The notes: a model not told the origin generated them from the sequence alone. Shown: positions 22,139 through 34,159, numbered from the stretch's first letter. The stretch: DNA of 41,421 nt from Amanita rubescens (GCA_015039365.1 WION01000466.1:1-41421); one strand, 5' to 3'. Program-made: numbers and translations.

Positions 22139-23960
22139 AAAGTATACCGATTAGGTATACGCATCAAACCACGCATCACGAGCTGTTGAAGCTCGTCGTT
22201 TCTCCCAAAATCCATATACATATGTCGGGATTGTATATCCCAACATGAATGTCATGATAGCAGTGGGTTATTAGAAGGTGCCAGGCTAGGGTTGGTAAAG
22301 ACGGGTGGCTTATAACAACATCATATCCATCACGACACTTTCGCAAGGAGGTAATTAGGAGTTAAAAACAAACATATAAGAAAAGAAGATCATGTGCCCA
22401 TGGAACTTGATTTTCAGGTGTTGCCCATCGCTTCCTTATATGTAGGTGGCCGATCAGATGTCTCCACCGGCTGAGGTGGTGACTCTTTTGCTAGATGTCG
22501 GAGTCCCTGCCAAATCGACTTCCACATTGTAGTAAATATACCATTATGAGGCGGCACCCTTAAGTTGGGCCGATGGAGGTCCCTGTATTCTTTTGAAGTT
22601 GCTTCATGATGACTGAGTTAGAGGATGATGGATCCAAAAGTGATGCGTAGAACGCACGCAATACTTTTACTAGTCCTTTGAGCTGGGGCAGGCCTACAGC
22701 GAGCGCATATGGCAGAAGCTCATCATCTATCACATTCACAGGACGGTTTGGGTCAATTACATGGCATAGTACGACCTGCCGCCCATGATGCCAGCGTATC
22801 TACAATGTAACAATTCTAGTGTTAATTGACCTATTTGCAGAGACATAGCACTGAAAGTCTGAAACCACTCACTTTATAACGTATACCATTTACATCCCAT
22901 TGTGCATGATTCCAATAATAATGATTCTCAGGCGTTCGGCACATTGTTACACATTCATCCACAATCCTCCTAGAACGGTCACAGAGATAGACACTGATAA
23001 CCATGCAGTATTAAAGTCAGATAATATATATAAAGACTAAAAGAAAACTTTCAATAGAATAGATTCAGTAAAGCCTGACCCGTAGCTGGATGTATTCATC
23101 TTCTGGAGTTGGAGAGGCGAATCTGAGGTCAAGCGTGAGGATAGGAGGCTTGTCACGAAAAACGACGGTGACAACGTGAGTTTCAGGTTATGAGGTTTGT
23201 TTGTGACTATTTGTCGTACTATCCATCCTCGACGCTCGCCCGTTCGTGAATCCGATGAACATCGGAGTGCTGCACCTGAACTTCCCATCGGAAAATGGAC
23301 TAGGGGTCGCTCTATTTGACACTGGTCCCATAATCATCGCCCTACACCGTCGCCTCCGCCCCAGGCTTATATTTCGGTTCCCAGAATGAGCTTTGTTTGA
23401 CCCTAGGCCGCCGCAGTGCGCAGAGTAGCAGGATGTTTCGAGTACCTTTCATACTTTTGCAGTGGAATAGGTTAGTTACCTCTCCCATTTTGATATCAAT
23501 TTCACAGTTCCCTGACAATTCAACGAGGAAGGGCGAAACAATTCAGCATGTATTGTGTGGCAACATTGCAGGCCAGGGGTGCGAAAGTGAAAGTGAAAGT
23601 GAGGGTGACGGACAATCATTTGTCAGTGTTCGTGCATCATATTCACATTTTCGGTATTGACAGTGATTTTGCGGATGTTCCAATGCCATAAATGCATTGG
23701 TACTAGTGCTACAGTGGGCCGAGGCTGCCATGAAATTGAACGAACTCTGCACGCGATTTTACGGTAGAAGACTCTTTGATACATCGTTTAGGTTAATTCA
23801 ACAGTATCCTATCATAAGATTGCTAGTAAAGTGTTCATTATGTATACCAGCCTCTTCTTGTTCTAGAACCACCTCGCCGCAAATATAAGTCACCAAGTCC
23901 CTAACCCAGCAGCATCAACAGGCGGGCGTGACTAATGTAACTGCTACCGGCTGCTGGAGC
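22139..23960. repeat. Segmental duplication block D, copy 1
   Basis: Begins near GATTAGGTATACGCATCAAA and matches 31173-33556. It contains the small gene D1. Relative to copy 2 it lacks a poly-A retroposon (empty site near 23250) and about 160 bp near 23555. A short GAAAGT-type run lies at 23581-23604. Confidence 0.8.
22560..23004 (-). CDS. Small hypothetical protein D1, probably C-terminally truncated
   Basis: Two exons, 23004-22873 and 22799-22560, with a 73-nt intron (GTGAGT...TGTAG), give 123 residues starting MVISVYLCDRSRRIVDECV and containing NAQWD-like HAQWDVNGIRYK, HVIDPNRPVNVIDDELLPYA and VGLPQLKGLVKV. I do not recognise the family. Copy D2 lacks one T in a run (about 22591-22594 here) and there reads on for about 22 further residues. 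The extra T in D1 therefore probably cuts the C-terminus short. Upstream exons are possible. Confidence 0.5.
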
Positions 23961-24080
23961 AGTTGCAAACGGATCCGACCCTCCACCTTCCAACCCATCC
24001 AACACTGCCTGCCTCACCGCACTCAGATATTCACCCAACCTTGTCTTCCTCAACCGTTTCCTACCCAAGAGTTGTGCTTG

Positions 24081-24772
24081 TTATTCCTCAAGTTGTTTTT
24101 GCAACGGTCCCAGCTCGTCATCTACGTCTACGCCGAGGAAGTCATCGTATAGTCTGTATCGAGAGTCTGCAACGATGTTGGGGAGGTTGAGGGCACGTTT
24201 TAGGTTTCTGGTTGTGATCAGGTGTAAGGGCGAGGTCGGAAAGGGGAAGGAAGAAAACGACGTACTCGGGAAACCATTTCCTCGACGCGTATAAGAGGGA
24301 ATGTAGCCTGATCGCCAGCTCGGGAAGGAACACTCTCCTTACACGTATCATTTCTTTTCGTCGTTTGTCCGTTGGATCGGCTTTGTTAGAATCACCACAA
24401 AAGCGAATCAAGCGAGAAAAGGCATACCAGCTGAATATTCTTCGGTGTTGACGAGCCATTTGGCTGTCAACAGCCTTGTTACTTGTTCGTTCGCTTCTTC
24501 TTCAAGTACAGCATGGTAATCTGATAACCACGCTGCGCGGGTTTGCCCCAATCGAGCCTAAGTTAATTGTCAGTTAATCTTATTGATAAACCAAAGCCGA
24601 AGATAAACGTACCGATTCTCAACATGTCCATATCAATCTCCAGCGCCTGCCACGACCGGTAATGGAGGTACTCCGTCGCTCGCTCTTCAGGTTCGGATAT
24701 ACCGGCAAGCTCAGCAGGGAGCATGTCTAATATGCTGTGTGCGAGTTTGAGCCGACCCGAGACTTTCACGAG
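24081..24772 (-). pseudogene. NUP107: nup107 C-terminal fragment
   Basis: The minus strand reads GRLKLAHSILDMLPAELAGI, then EPEERATEYLHYR; after an intron, RLGQTRAAWLSDYHAVLEEE and VTRLLTAKWLVN; later LPELAIRLHSLLYASRKWFP; and the last exon ENLKRALNLPNIVADSRYRL, ending at a stop at 24081. This is the C-terminal part of Nup107/Nup84. Its first segment repeats the end of the piece at 20150. It lies 5' (on this strand) of the piece encoding the N-terminal part, so the two cannot be one colinear gene. A helical stretch around YLHYR appears shortened and one junction is out of phase, so it is likely non-functional. Confidence 0.6.
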
Positions 24773-24814
24773 GTAAAAATGTTATAATCAATGCTCTTAC
24801 CGAGGAAGAAGCGC

Positions 24815-26009
24815 CTACGTTTGTTGACAACAGGCGTGCGAACGCGGGCGTTGACTAAATCACACCCAGAAACCAGTGCACTCGCCGCTTCGATGATCGT
24901 CCGCAGAAACGTAAACCATAGTGAAAGACCTTCTATAATTCCACTCTCCGGCAGCCCGTCAGCACTTCAAATTTAATTGTCACATCATGGAAACAGCGTT
25001 GCTATCGAACTCTGCGTATGATGCTGAGCACTGAGCACGTAAAAGTTAAACTGTGAAATAATGATAACGCCGCCAAGGGAACATGCTGTTTGTAAAAGGA
25101 CCTCGGAGTTACATTTGCAACGATAATGGCATTATATGCGTGCAGAGTGAACTCGAAGACCGTGGCACCTATCAGACATCCGGTAATGGATCCAAGAGAC
25201 TCTCTTTATTCGCGCTGGTACATGCGAAGTCGCCGACCACATATCTGGAGACCCAAACTACTATCAGACTGTCACGCATCGAACCCCACCTCTTTCATAT
25301 TTCTGCGACAGATGAAAGCCACGTGTATGCGTTGAGGATGCACAGAGGAGAGTATTAATACGCAATAAGTGGTTAACGCGTTGATGAGCAGCTGAAGACC
25401 CTCCCTGCCTGTCAAGTAGTTTCCAAGGAGCAAGAAAGACCGGAGCAAGAAAGACTGGATCCTGGATCGCCCTGCTAGCGAGACAGCACTCTCCCTGTAG
25501 TGTTGAGGCTGTAGAGCGAATCGGGCGATGAACAGGCGGGTAACTTGGAGTCCTTGATGAGAGAAACGGCGAAGGAGTGGATGCTGGGTAAACTTGTCTC
25601 AAGTCGAAGGTATTTTGCGAAAAGATGGACGAGAATGCGGGAAAGAATGAAGGACTGTCCCGGGAGCGAAATATACGCGAGACAGCGAAAGGTGCGGGCA
25701 CTGTGGGGTCGGAGCTGCGAGCTCCGACCTGAGGTATTTGGTTTCCAAAAGGCCAACGCTACAACGATACATCACTGATAGTAATACTGTAGAAATGACA
25801 TCGATAGAAGCGCATATTGGATCGTCTTGCGGCCCTTCGACCCTCGATATCTTTCCTGGACAATATATGTCAATCTTCCATCGCTAGTCGAGCGCTGAAG
25901 CTGAACGCACCCTGAGTTTGCTCTCCACATCTGCAAGTCCCCTGACCCTCCTAGTAGCGCTCACCTCAATCCTCGACCATGATCGCTTTCAGGGAACTGA
26001 TGGGACGGG
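24815..26009. repeat. Segmental duplication block C, copy 2
   Basis: Close copy of block C1, including the hairpin at 25707-25729. It ends at GAACTGATGGGAC; the other copies continue into a DUF2407 fragment, while this one continues into the first exon of the TPR receptor about 24 bases later. Confidence 0.8.
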
Positions 26010-26032
26010 AAGCGTCACGGTGATGCCGTGAC

Positions 26033-29000
26033 ATGGCCTGCACTCGCTGCGGGCCGAGATACCGAGTTCGGGATAAGTTTCCAAGGCATGGGACGACCAA
26101 ACGCTGTCACTCTAACTTGCTCACCGAAGTAGCTGCGATTCCTTTGATATGCGGTTGTAAGTTGATTATAGGACTATGCCGAGTGTCCTCTTCCACGAAG
26201 TTCTATCATGTGACGCGTTACATCGCTTCCTTGCCTCTTGACCGCCATACAGCTGCATTGTTCATTGCACAACACCAGGTAACCTCATTTTGGTCTATTC
26301 TGAGCATAACTCTCAATTCCATATAATTCTTTCATAGACTGTGATCACCATCATATCAGCAGATCCACCTCAGGTAGTGAATACTGGTGTCTTTGCTGGA
26401 CATGAGAATGTTGTTGTTATACTAGATAGCCAATTCATAGAGGTATTGTATTTCAGCTTCCACCTGGAAATTGTCAATAATGAAGACTCATAGATCAACT
26501 ACTATATTTCAGACCCTTCCAATGTTGATCTACCTGCTTTACCTCCTCTCAAACATTCTAGTATTTTCTTTACAGGCCAAGATAAGTACTTGCAAAAACT
26601 GAAGGATCACTTTACCTCCAATGTTGGAGGTGAAAGAATTGTTTTCCTCTTGCATGGTTTAGGTGGCATTGGCAAGACTCAAATTTGCCTTAAATTCATT
26701 GAAGAAAATCCTGATTTGTCAGTATTTCACACATTTGTGTAGTTATTCAAATAACTAACCTATTCAAGGTTCTCTGACATATTCTGGATTGATGCTTCTT
26801 CTGAGAAAAGTGTTGAATTTGTACTCACCCAGATATCCTCAACCTACAGTACTTCACCAGATGGTAGACCCTCAGCCAGATCTGCTCTTGAGTGGATTTC
26901 TCAAAGGTCTAATTTTTTCATCATGTATGATGGAGCAGATGGTCATTACTCAGTGATTGAAAAATTCCTCCCACCAGGAAATGGAGGAAATGTTATGATA
27001 ACAAGTAGGAACATTGGATTGAAGAGGCTCAGTGCATTGAGCAAGAACTCAATGGAAATGTATGGCATGGAAGATGAAGATGCTATTTGCTTGCTTTTGA
27101 AGTCAGCCATGCTTGATGACACAAATGATGATATCTATAATCTGGCTCAGCAGCTTGTGTTGCAATTGGACAAGATCCCTCTTGCCATTGACCAAGCAGG
27201 AGCATATATGCATTCCTGTGGTTGCAGCATTAATGATTATTTGGAATTATTCACAAGATACAAGAATGAGTTAATGAGGAACACTCCAGGATTTGAGGGT
27301 GCTTCAGATTATGGAACATCTACATATGGGACATGGGACATCTCCATGAAAGAAATGGAGGGTATAGATGCAAATGATAGTTCACAGGAATCTGTTGCAG
27401 CACAAAGTGCCACCAAGCTCCTGAGGATCTTTGCTTTATTAGATCATGCTGATATACCACAAGAATTATTCAAGGGTGCTGCTGAGAACTACATGAAAAG
27501 ACAGATGGACGATCATATGTATCTGTTATCATCATTGAGCTTGCTGGATGATGAAACTGTGTTCATGGGAAAACATGGGGAGTGGGATAAATTAAAGTTT
27601 CTAGATGGCATCCAGGTGTTACTTTCATTTTCTTTGGTCAGGAGTCATAATCACATGTATTCCATGCACTTACTAGTAAGTGCCTGGAGTAGGAACTCCA
27701 TACCAAAAGCAGAAGTAAATGATCTCTATTACATAGCAAGAGCATTGCTATCCTGTTCAATAGCTCTTGATTGGAAAACTGATAATTATGAATTCTGTCA
27801 ATCACTTGCACCACACATTAGATCAAACATTTTGCATGGATTGGAATTAAAGTTGAACAGCAAGTACTATGATGATCAATATACAAGATTTGCACTTGTA
27901 TTTGATCATGTTGGGAGCTGGGATGAAGAAGAACAATTGCTACACATTGCAGTTCATCAAAGGAAAACAGAGCTGGGATTGGATCATTTATACACTCTTG
28001 TCAGCATGGCAAATTTGGCATTAACATACAGGAATCAGGGAAGGTGGGATGAGGCAGGGAGGCTTCAGATGAATGTGCTGAATGCATTCAAACCAAAGTT
28101 TGGATCAGACCACCCATTCACTCTCACCAGCATGTCAAATCTGGCATTAACATACAAGAAGCAGGGAAGGTGGGATGAGGCAGAGCAGCTTGAGATGGAT
28201 GTAATGAATGCATTCAACACAAAGTTTGGACCAGACCACACATCCACTCTCACCAGCATGGCCAATTTGGCATCAACATACAGGAATCAGGGAAGGTGGG
28301 ATGATGCAGAAAAGCTTGAGATGGATGTAATGAATAGATTTGGAACAAAACTGGGATCAGACCACCCATCCTCTCTCACCAGCATTGCCAATTTGGCATC
28401 AACATTCTGGAATCAGGGAAGGTGGGATGAGGCAGAGAAACTTCAGATGGATGTGATGAATACAAGGAAAGCAAAACTTGGATCATACCACCCAGACACT
28501 CTTACCAGCATGTCCAATTTGGCATCAACATACAAGAATCAGGGAAAGTGGGATAAGGCAGAGAAGCTTCAGGTGGATGTGATGGATGCAAGAAAAATAA
28601 AGCTTGGATTGGACCACCCAGACACACTCACCATCATGTCCAATTTGTCATCAACATACAGGAATCAGGGCAGGTGGGATGATGCAGAGAAGGTTGAAAT
28701 GGATGTGATGAATGCATTCAAAGCAAAGCTTGGATCAGTCCACCCTTCCACTCTCACCAGCATGTCAAATTTGGCATCAACATACTGGAATCAGGGAAGG
28801 TGGGATGAGGCAGAGACACTGCAGCTAGATGTGATGAATGCATTTAAAACAAAGCTTGGATCAGATCATCCATCCACTCTCACCACCATGGCCAATTTGG
28901 CATCAACATACTGGAACCAGGGAAGGTGGAATGAGGCAGAAAAAGCTTCAGATGGATGTGATGAATACAAGGAAAATGAAGCTTGGATCAGACCACCCAG

Positions 29001-30420
29001 ACACTCTCACAGGCATGGCCAAATTGGCATCAACTTACTGGAATCAGGGAAGATGGGATGAGGCAGAGAAACTTCAGATGGATGTGATGAATGCATTCAA
29101 AGCAAAGCTGGGATCAGACCACCCAGACACCCTCACCAGCACAGCCAATTTGGCATCAACATATTAGAATCAGGGAAGGTGGGATGAAGCAGAGAAGCTT
29201 CAGATGCATGTAGTGAATGTATTTAAAACAAAGCTTGGATCAGATCACCCAGACACTCTTACCAGCATGTCCAATTTGGCATCAACATACTGGAGTCAGG
29301 GAAGGTGGGATGAGGCAGAGAAGTTTGAGGTGGATGTGATGAATACAAGAAAAACAAGGCTTGGATCAGACCACCCAGACACTCTCACCAGCATGTCCAA
29401 TTTGGCATCAACATACAAAAATCAGGGAAGGTGGGATGATGCAGTGAAGCTTCAGGTGGATGTGATGAATGCATTCAAAACAAAACTTGGATCAGATCAC
29501 CCAGACACTCTCACTGGCATGTCCAATTTGGCATCAACCTACGGGGATCAGGGAAGATGGGATGAGGCAGAGAAGCTTGAGATGGATGTGATGAATACAA
29601 GAAAAATAAAGCTTGGGTCAGACCACCCATCCACTCTCAGCAGTATGTCCAATTTGGCATCAGCATACAAGAATCAGGGAAGGTGGGATGAGGCAGAGAA
29701 GCTTGAGATGGATGTGATGAATGCATTCAAAGCAAAGCTTGGACCAGACCACCCATCTACTCTTGCTAGTATGTCCAATTTGGCATTAATATATTTGAAG
29801 CAAGAAAGGTGGGATGAAGCACAGAGGCTGCTGATGGAGATGTTGAATGAAGAAGGGTTGAATGATGCAGAGGAACTGGAGTTGGATGTGATAAATGCCA
29901 AAACAGTGAAGCCTGAATCAGGCCATCTGGATGCAACTGTCACCAGTATCACCAACCAAGCCCCTTCAACCAATCAAGTTCTTCTGACAGTTCAGCAAGA
30001 TCATAACCAACCTGAGAACATGGTAAACTAAGCAAGCTGACCTTCACTTATATCTAATAACTTCTTTTGCTTAGTCAAAGCCCCTTGACCAGCTATCTGA
30101 GATCCAACAACCTGAAGAACAAGAGCCCATAGTAGGTTGCATGCACATTCACTTTAATTTTCCTACTAGATTTGTATTCTGTATAGATCCCCAGTACCTT
30201 TGACCATTTCAAAGAGGTTGCACATCAGGTACATGAGCAGGGTCAAGATTTGGTGCCCATGGTATTCTATCATTGCACACCAACTGCCAAGTTACATCTG
30301 ACCTGTTCTTTGATGCAGCCTTCCAATCCTGGTGAACAACAACTTGAACACATTGCAACACAACCTAAGAATAAGTTTATTAAGGGACTCAAAGGCATAT
30401 GGAGAAAACTGAAGTGTTAA
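26033..30420 (+). pseudogene. NB-ARC-TPR NLR-like receptor with two lesions in the repeat array
   Basis: Exons: 26033(?)-26278, 26338-26442, 26494-26717, 26769-30022, 30075-30131 and 30187-30420, with introns of 59, 51, 51, 52 and 55 nt in matching phase. The N-terminal part has VFAGHENVVVILDSQFIE; then LPPLKHSSIFFTGQD, Walker A (LHGLGGIGKTQICLKF), FSDIFWIDAS, Walker B-like FFIMYDGAD, NVMITSRN and LDKIPLAIDQAGAY, all normal NB-ARC landmarks. About fifteen 42-residue tetratricopeptide repeats follow (consensus KLGSDHPDTLTSMSNLAS then TYxNQGRWDEAEKL). An extra A near 28940 shifts the frame and a TGG-to-TAG change at 29166 adds a stop; beyond them the repeats stay open to the end and a short C-terminus (FIKGLKGIWRKLKC). 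The family acts as a nucleotide-switched sensor. The start lies next to repeat C2 and is the weakest part. Confidence 0.82.
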
Positions 30421-31172
30421 GTACATTTTACTTAACATTTTTCAATATGATAGCACACTAGTAGATGGAAATGGTCCAACAGCAAGTATACAACTGATTT
30501 TTTCAAATGTGTGGTTCTTGACACTGTGACCCCTTATACAGTTATACTTACAAGTCACTTCACTGATATCACTACCATCTCTAAGTAACAATAACTTTGA
30601 TAAGCATGCTGTTCAAAACAGCAGTTGGTATGTTTATTGTGTTGGTGGTGTGTGAAATACATGATGTTCCTCAAACTGAGCCTGTATGCTTCAGGCCTCA
30701 TGCCCTTTCCAGACCTATATGTGACATGATTGCCATGAGCACAGTAATCCCATGACCATGATCACAATTTTTAGAGGGATGAATGATAAGACAATGGTGA
30801 AAATGTTATGGGCACTACTTGCTCAAAATCAGAGTATGGCCCTTTGCATCTAGGAAATACAGTTCATGAGTAACATGTCATGTTCACAGTTACCTAGTAC
30901 TAGGCTGACAAGCAGAAACTCAGACAATTTGTGTACCAGTCTTTCCCAGACAATCAGATGATAATCAGAAAATTGAATGACTTGTGACACTGTATCCTCA
31001 GACAAATTGATTAGCTTGCATGTCAGTCCTTCCCAGATGCCATACCTGTATCTACAGCTTCATTGTTGGATGGGTATGCACCTCAGGCCCTCACATATAG
31101 GTTCCAACTGAAATAACAGTGAAAATATATTATTTCCATACTTAATACAATGGGGATTGACTAGGTTGGCTT
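30421..31172. other. AT-rich 3' flank of the TPR receptor
   Basis: No coding frame with recognisable motifs. Composition is AT-rich and CpG-poor like the receptor. It ends where block D2 begins. Confidence 0.4.
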
Positions 31173-31516
31173 AGAGATTAGGTATACGCATCAAACCACA
31201 CCAACTGAGATCCAAGATACATAGCCCAAGTGGCTATACATATGTTGGGATTGCATATCCCAACATGAATGTCACAATAGCAGTGGGTTATTAGAAGGTG
31301 CCAGGGTCAGGCTAGGGTTGGTAAAGACGGGTGGCTTATAACAACATCATATCCATCACGACACTTTCGCAAGGAGGTAATTAGGAGTTAAAAACAAACA
31401 TATAAGAAAAGAAGATCATGTGCCCATGGAACTTGATTTTCAGGTGTTGCCCACTGCTTCCTTATATGTAGGTGGCCTATCAGATGTCTCTACCGGCTGA
31501 GGTGGTGACTCTTTTG

Positions 31517-32031
31517 CTAGATGTCGGAGTCTCTGCCAAATCGACCTCCACATTGTAGTAAATATACCATTTTGAGGCGGCACCCTTAAGTTGGGCCGAT
31601 GGAGGTCCCTGTATTCTTTTGAAGTTGCTTCATGATGACTGAGTTAGAGGATGATGGATCCAAAAGTGACATGTAGAACGCACACAATACTTTTACTAGT
31701 CCTTTGAGCTGGGGCAGGCCTACAGCAAGCGCATATGGCAGAAGCTCATCATCTATCACATTCACAGGACAGTTTGGGTCAATTACATGGCATAGTATGA
31801 CCCGCAGCCCACGATGCCAGCATATCTACATTGTAACAATTCTAGTGTCAATTGACCTATTTGCAGAGACATACATAGCACTGAAAGTCTGAAACCACTC
31901 ACTTTATAATGTATACCATTTACATCCCATTGTGCATCATTCCAATAGTGATCCTCAGGCTTTCTGCACATTGTTACACATTCATCCACAATCCTCCTAG
32001 AATGGTCACAGAGATAGACACTAATAACCAT
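31517..32031 (-). CDS. Small hypothetical protein D2 (longer form)
   Basis: Exons 32031-31903 and 31825-31517 with a 77-nt intron give about 145 residues. It equals D1 through VIMKQLQ, then reads RIQGPPSAQLKGAASKWYIL and ends GRFGRDSDI. The longer, well-composed C-terminus suggests this frame is the ancestral one and that D1 gained a T. The family and function are unknown; conserved features are CDHSRRIVDEC and the IDDELLPYALAVGLPQLKG stretch. Confidence 0.55.
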
Positions 32032-32275
32032 GCAGTATTATAGTCAGATAATATATATAAAGACTAAAAGAAAACTTTCAATAGAATAGATTCAGTAAAG
32101 CCTGGGTAGCTGGATGTATTCATCTTCTGGGGTTGGAGAGGCGAATCTGAGGTCAAGCGTGGTAATAGGAGGCTTGTCACGAAAAACGACGGTGACAATG
32201 TGGGTTTCAGGTTATAATTTATTTGTGACTATTTGTCAAACTATCCATCCTCGATGGCAAGCGTCGCTCGCCCGT

Positions 32276-32713
32276 GAATCCAAATTTTCCGTGGGCAACA
32301 TCCCGCTATCTCGCGGGATTGCCCCTTCTTCACCGCCAGATTTGACGACAAAGCGCTTGCAATTCTGCAAGCTAAACGATTGAAGCAAGTCCGCCAGACG
32401 CGCGATCAACGTCATGAAAACAAACACGCCGCCCGTTTCGCCGCTCGTTACGATGGCCTCGACTCATATCGATAGGCCCCTTCTCCTTCCAAGGATCAAC
32501 GATCCGATCCCTACACTGTCATGTTTGGGGTTGGACTATCGGACCACCATATGCGGCCCTATGCCGATGACGTGTTTAGTATAAGTATATCTTACGGGTT
32601 CTTTTTCCTCGCTCTAGTAGTGTTGGCTTTTTTCCCAGTGTACCTATGTAGTGTGTGTGGCAATACACTCCTTCTATTCAAAAAAAAAAAAAAAAAAAAG
32701 AATCCAAATTTTC
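32276..32713 (+). mobile_element. Poly-A retroposon with 14-bp target-site duplication
   Basis: A 14-bp direct repeat, GAATCCAAATTTTC, lies at 32276-32289 and 32700-32713. Just inside the right copy is a run of 20 A (32680-32699). The paralogous site in block D1 (near 23250) has no insert. These are the marks of target-primed reverse transcription. The insert's plus strand first reads HPAISRDCPFFTARFDDKAL and then an arginine-rich segment (AKRLKQVRQTRDQRHENK). This resembles the end of a CCHC zinc-knuckle protein such as a LINE ORF1. It is probably a 5'-truncated LINE or a LINE-mobilised copy; it is too short to be autonomous. Confidence 0.85.
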
Positions 32714-33639
32714 ACAATGAACATCGGAGTGCTGCACCTGAACTTCCCATCGGAAAACGGACTAGAGATCGCTCTATTTGACCCTGGACCCTTAATCATC
32801 GCCCTACACCGTTGCCTCCGCCCAGGCTTATACTTCGGTTCCTAGAATGAGCTTTGTTTACCCTAGGCCGCCGCAGTGCGCAGAGTAGCAGGATGTTTCG
32901 CGTACCTTTCATACTTTGGCAGTGGAATAGGTAAGTTACCTCTCCCATTTTGATATCAATTTCACAGTTCCCTGACAATTCAACGAGGAAGGGCGAAACA
33001 ATTCAGCATGTACTGTATCGCTTCCCGGCGGCTCGCCGTAGAGACGACTACATTGTCAATTTTTCCGCGAACGACGAAGGATTTTATCGTCATTGGGGCT
33101 GCTCATGGGTGGGAGCTGGGTAAATCTCTTTATGCGATGGCAATGTACCTTCACTGAAGTATATAAAAAAGGAGCGGAGTGAACAGATGACGAGGAAAGT
33201 GGCAACATTGCAGGCCAGGGGTGCGAAAATGAAAGTGAAAGTGAGAGTGAGGGTGACGGGCAACCATTCAATGTCAGTGTTCGTGCATGGTATTCGCATT
33301 TTCGGTATTGACAGTGATTTTGCATAAACGCATTAGGCTTCAATGAAGTCGAACGAATTCTGCACGCGATTTTACGGTAGAAGACTCTTTGATAGTATCC
33401 TATCGTAAGATAGCTAAAATGCTCATTACAAGTGGATATATGTATACCAGCCTCTTCTTATTCTAGAACCGCCTCGCCGCAAATATAAGTCACCAAGTCC
33501 CTAACTCAGCAGCATCAACAGGTGGGGATGACTAATGTAACTGCTGCTGCTGGAGCAGAGGGTTGGAGGCGGCAGCCCCAGGAGCGCATGATCTAGCACA
33601 AGCGGCAGCATTCTAGTGCTCAAGTCGCGCCGGGTCGGG

Positions 33640-33975
33640 CCTTCCTTGTCAACGCAGCCTGCCTTAACGGTAGTACCAATGTATTGGTATTGGGGCATCT
33701 GCAAAGTCACTGTCAATACCAAAGGCGTGAATATGATGCATGAGCACTGACAAGTGACTGCCCGTCGCCCCCTGTGGCTAGTTTCCTCCGAATCATCCGT
33801 TTACTCCGCTCCTTTTTTACTTCCCGAGCATTGTACTATGATACATGGAGCGACTTGAATAGAACTCCTTAACGTCAGAGGGGTAAGCTTGAGCGTGAAC
33901 TGAAAATCTGAATCGCATCAAATGCCGACTGACGAAATTCATTTGGACGTACTAGGTCAAGGTCCGGATTAACAC
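33640..33975. repeat. Segmental duplication block E, copy 2
   Basis: Copy of 19645-19980, followed immediately by the DDI1 fragment. Contains no recognised gene. Confidence 0.75.
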
Positions 33976-33995
33976 GCACGACTGACGTGACTTAG

Positions 33996-34126
33996 GGCCG
34001 AGACGTCGACCTGTTGCTAGGTCTCGACATGCTCAAAGCCCACCAAGCATGCATCGACTTGGAAAAGAACGTCCTCCGGATTCAAGGCCGTGAAGTCCGG
34101 TTCCTGAGCGAACACGAGCTACCGAT
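33996..34126 (+). pseudogene. DDI1: Captured DDI1 fragment (aspartyl-protease-like domain end)
   Basis: The frame reads [20 protein letters not shown], then [20 protein letters not shown] and ELP, matching the end of the retroviral-protease-like domain of Ddi1, a ubiquitin-proteasome shuttle protein. The catalytic D[ST]GA motif would lie upstream and is absent, as are the ubiquitin-like and UBA parts. It sits between blocks E2 and C3, where the other copy of E has different DNA, so it was inserted as a fragment. Confidence 0.7.
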
Positions 34127-34159
34127 CAAGCATTACAGAAAAAGGCTGGATTGCCATTG

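Larger units (their letters stand above)
31173..33556. repeat. Segmental duplication block D, copy 2
   Basis: Second copy of 22139-23960, carrying gene D2, a retroposon insertion at 32276-32713 and an extra segment of about 160 bp near 33025-33190. Confidence 0.8.

Noticed and set aside
20150..24772. One intact nup107 gene interrupted by an insertion
   Set aside because: On the minus strand the C-terminal piece lies upstream of the piece with the earlier exons, and the LKLAHSILDML segment occurs in both, so these are separate fragments.
28065..29973. Minus-strand open frames opposite the TPR array
   Set aside because: Mirror frames of the TPR repeats with no independent motif.
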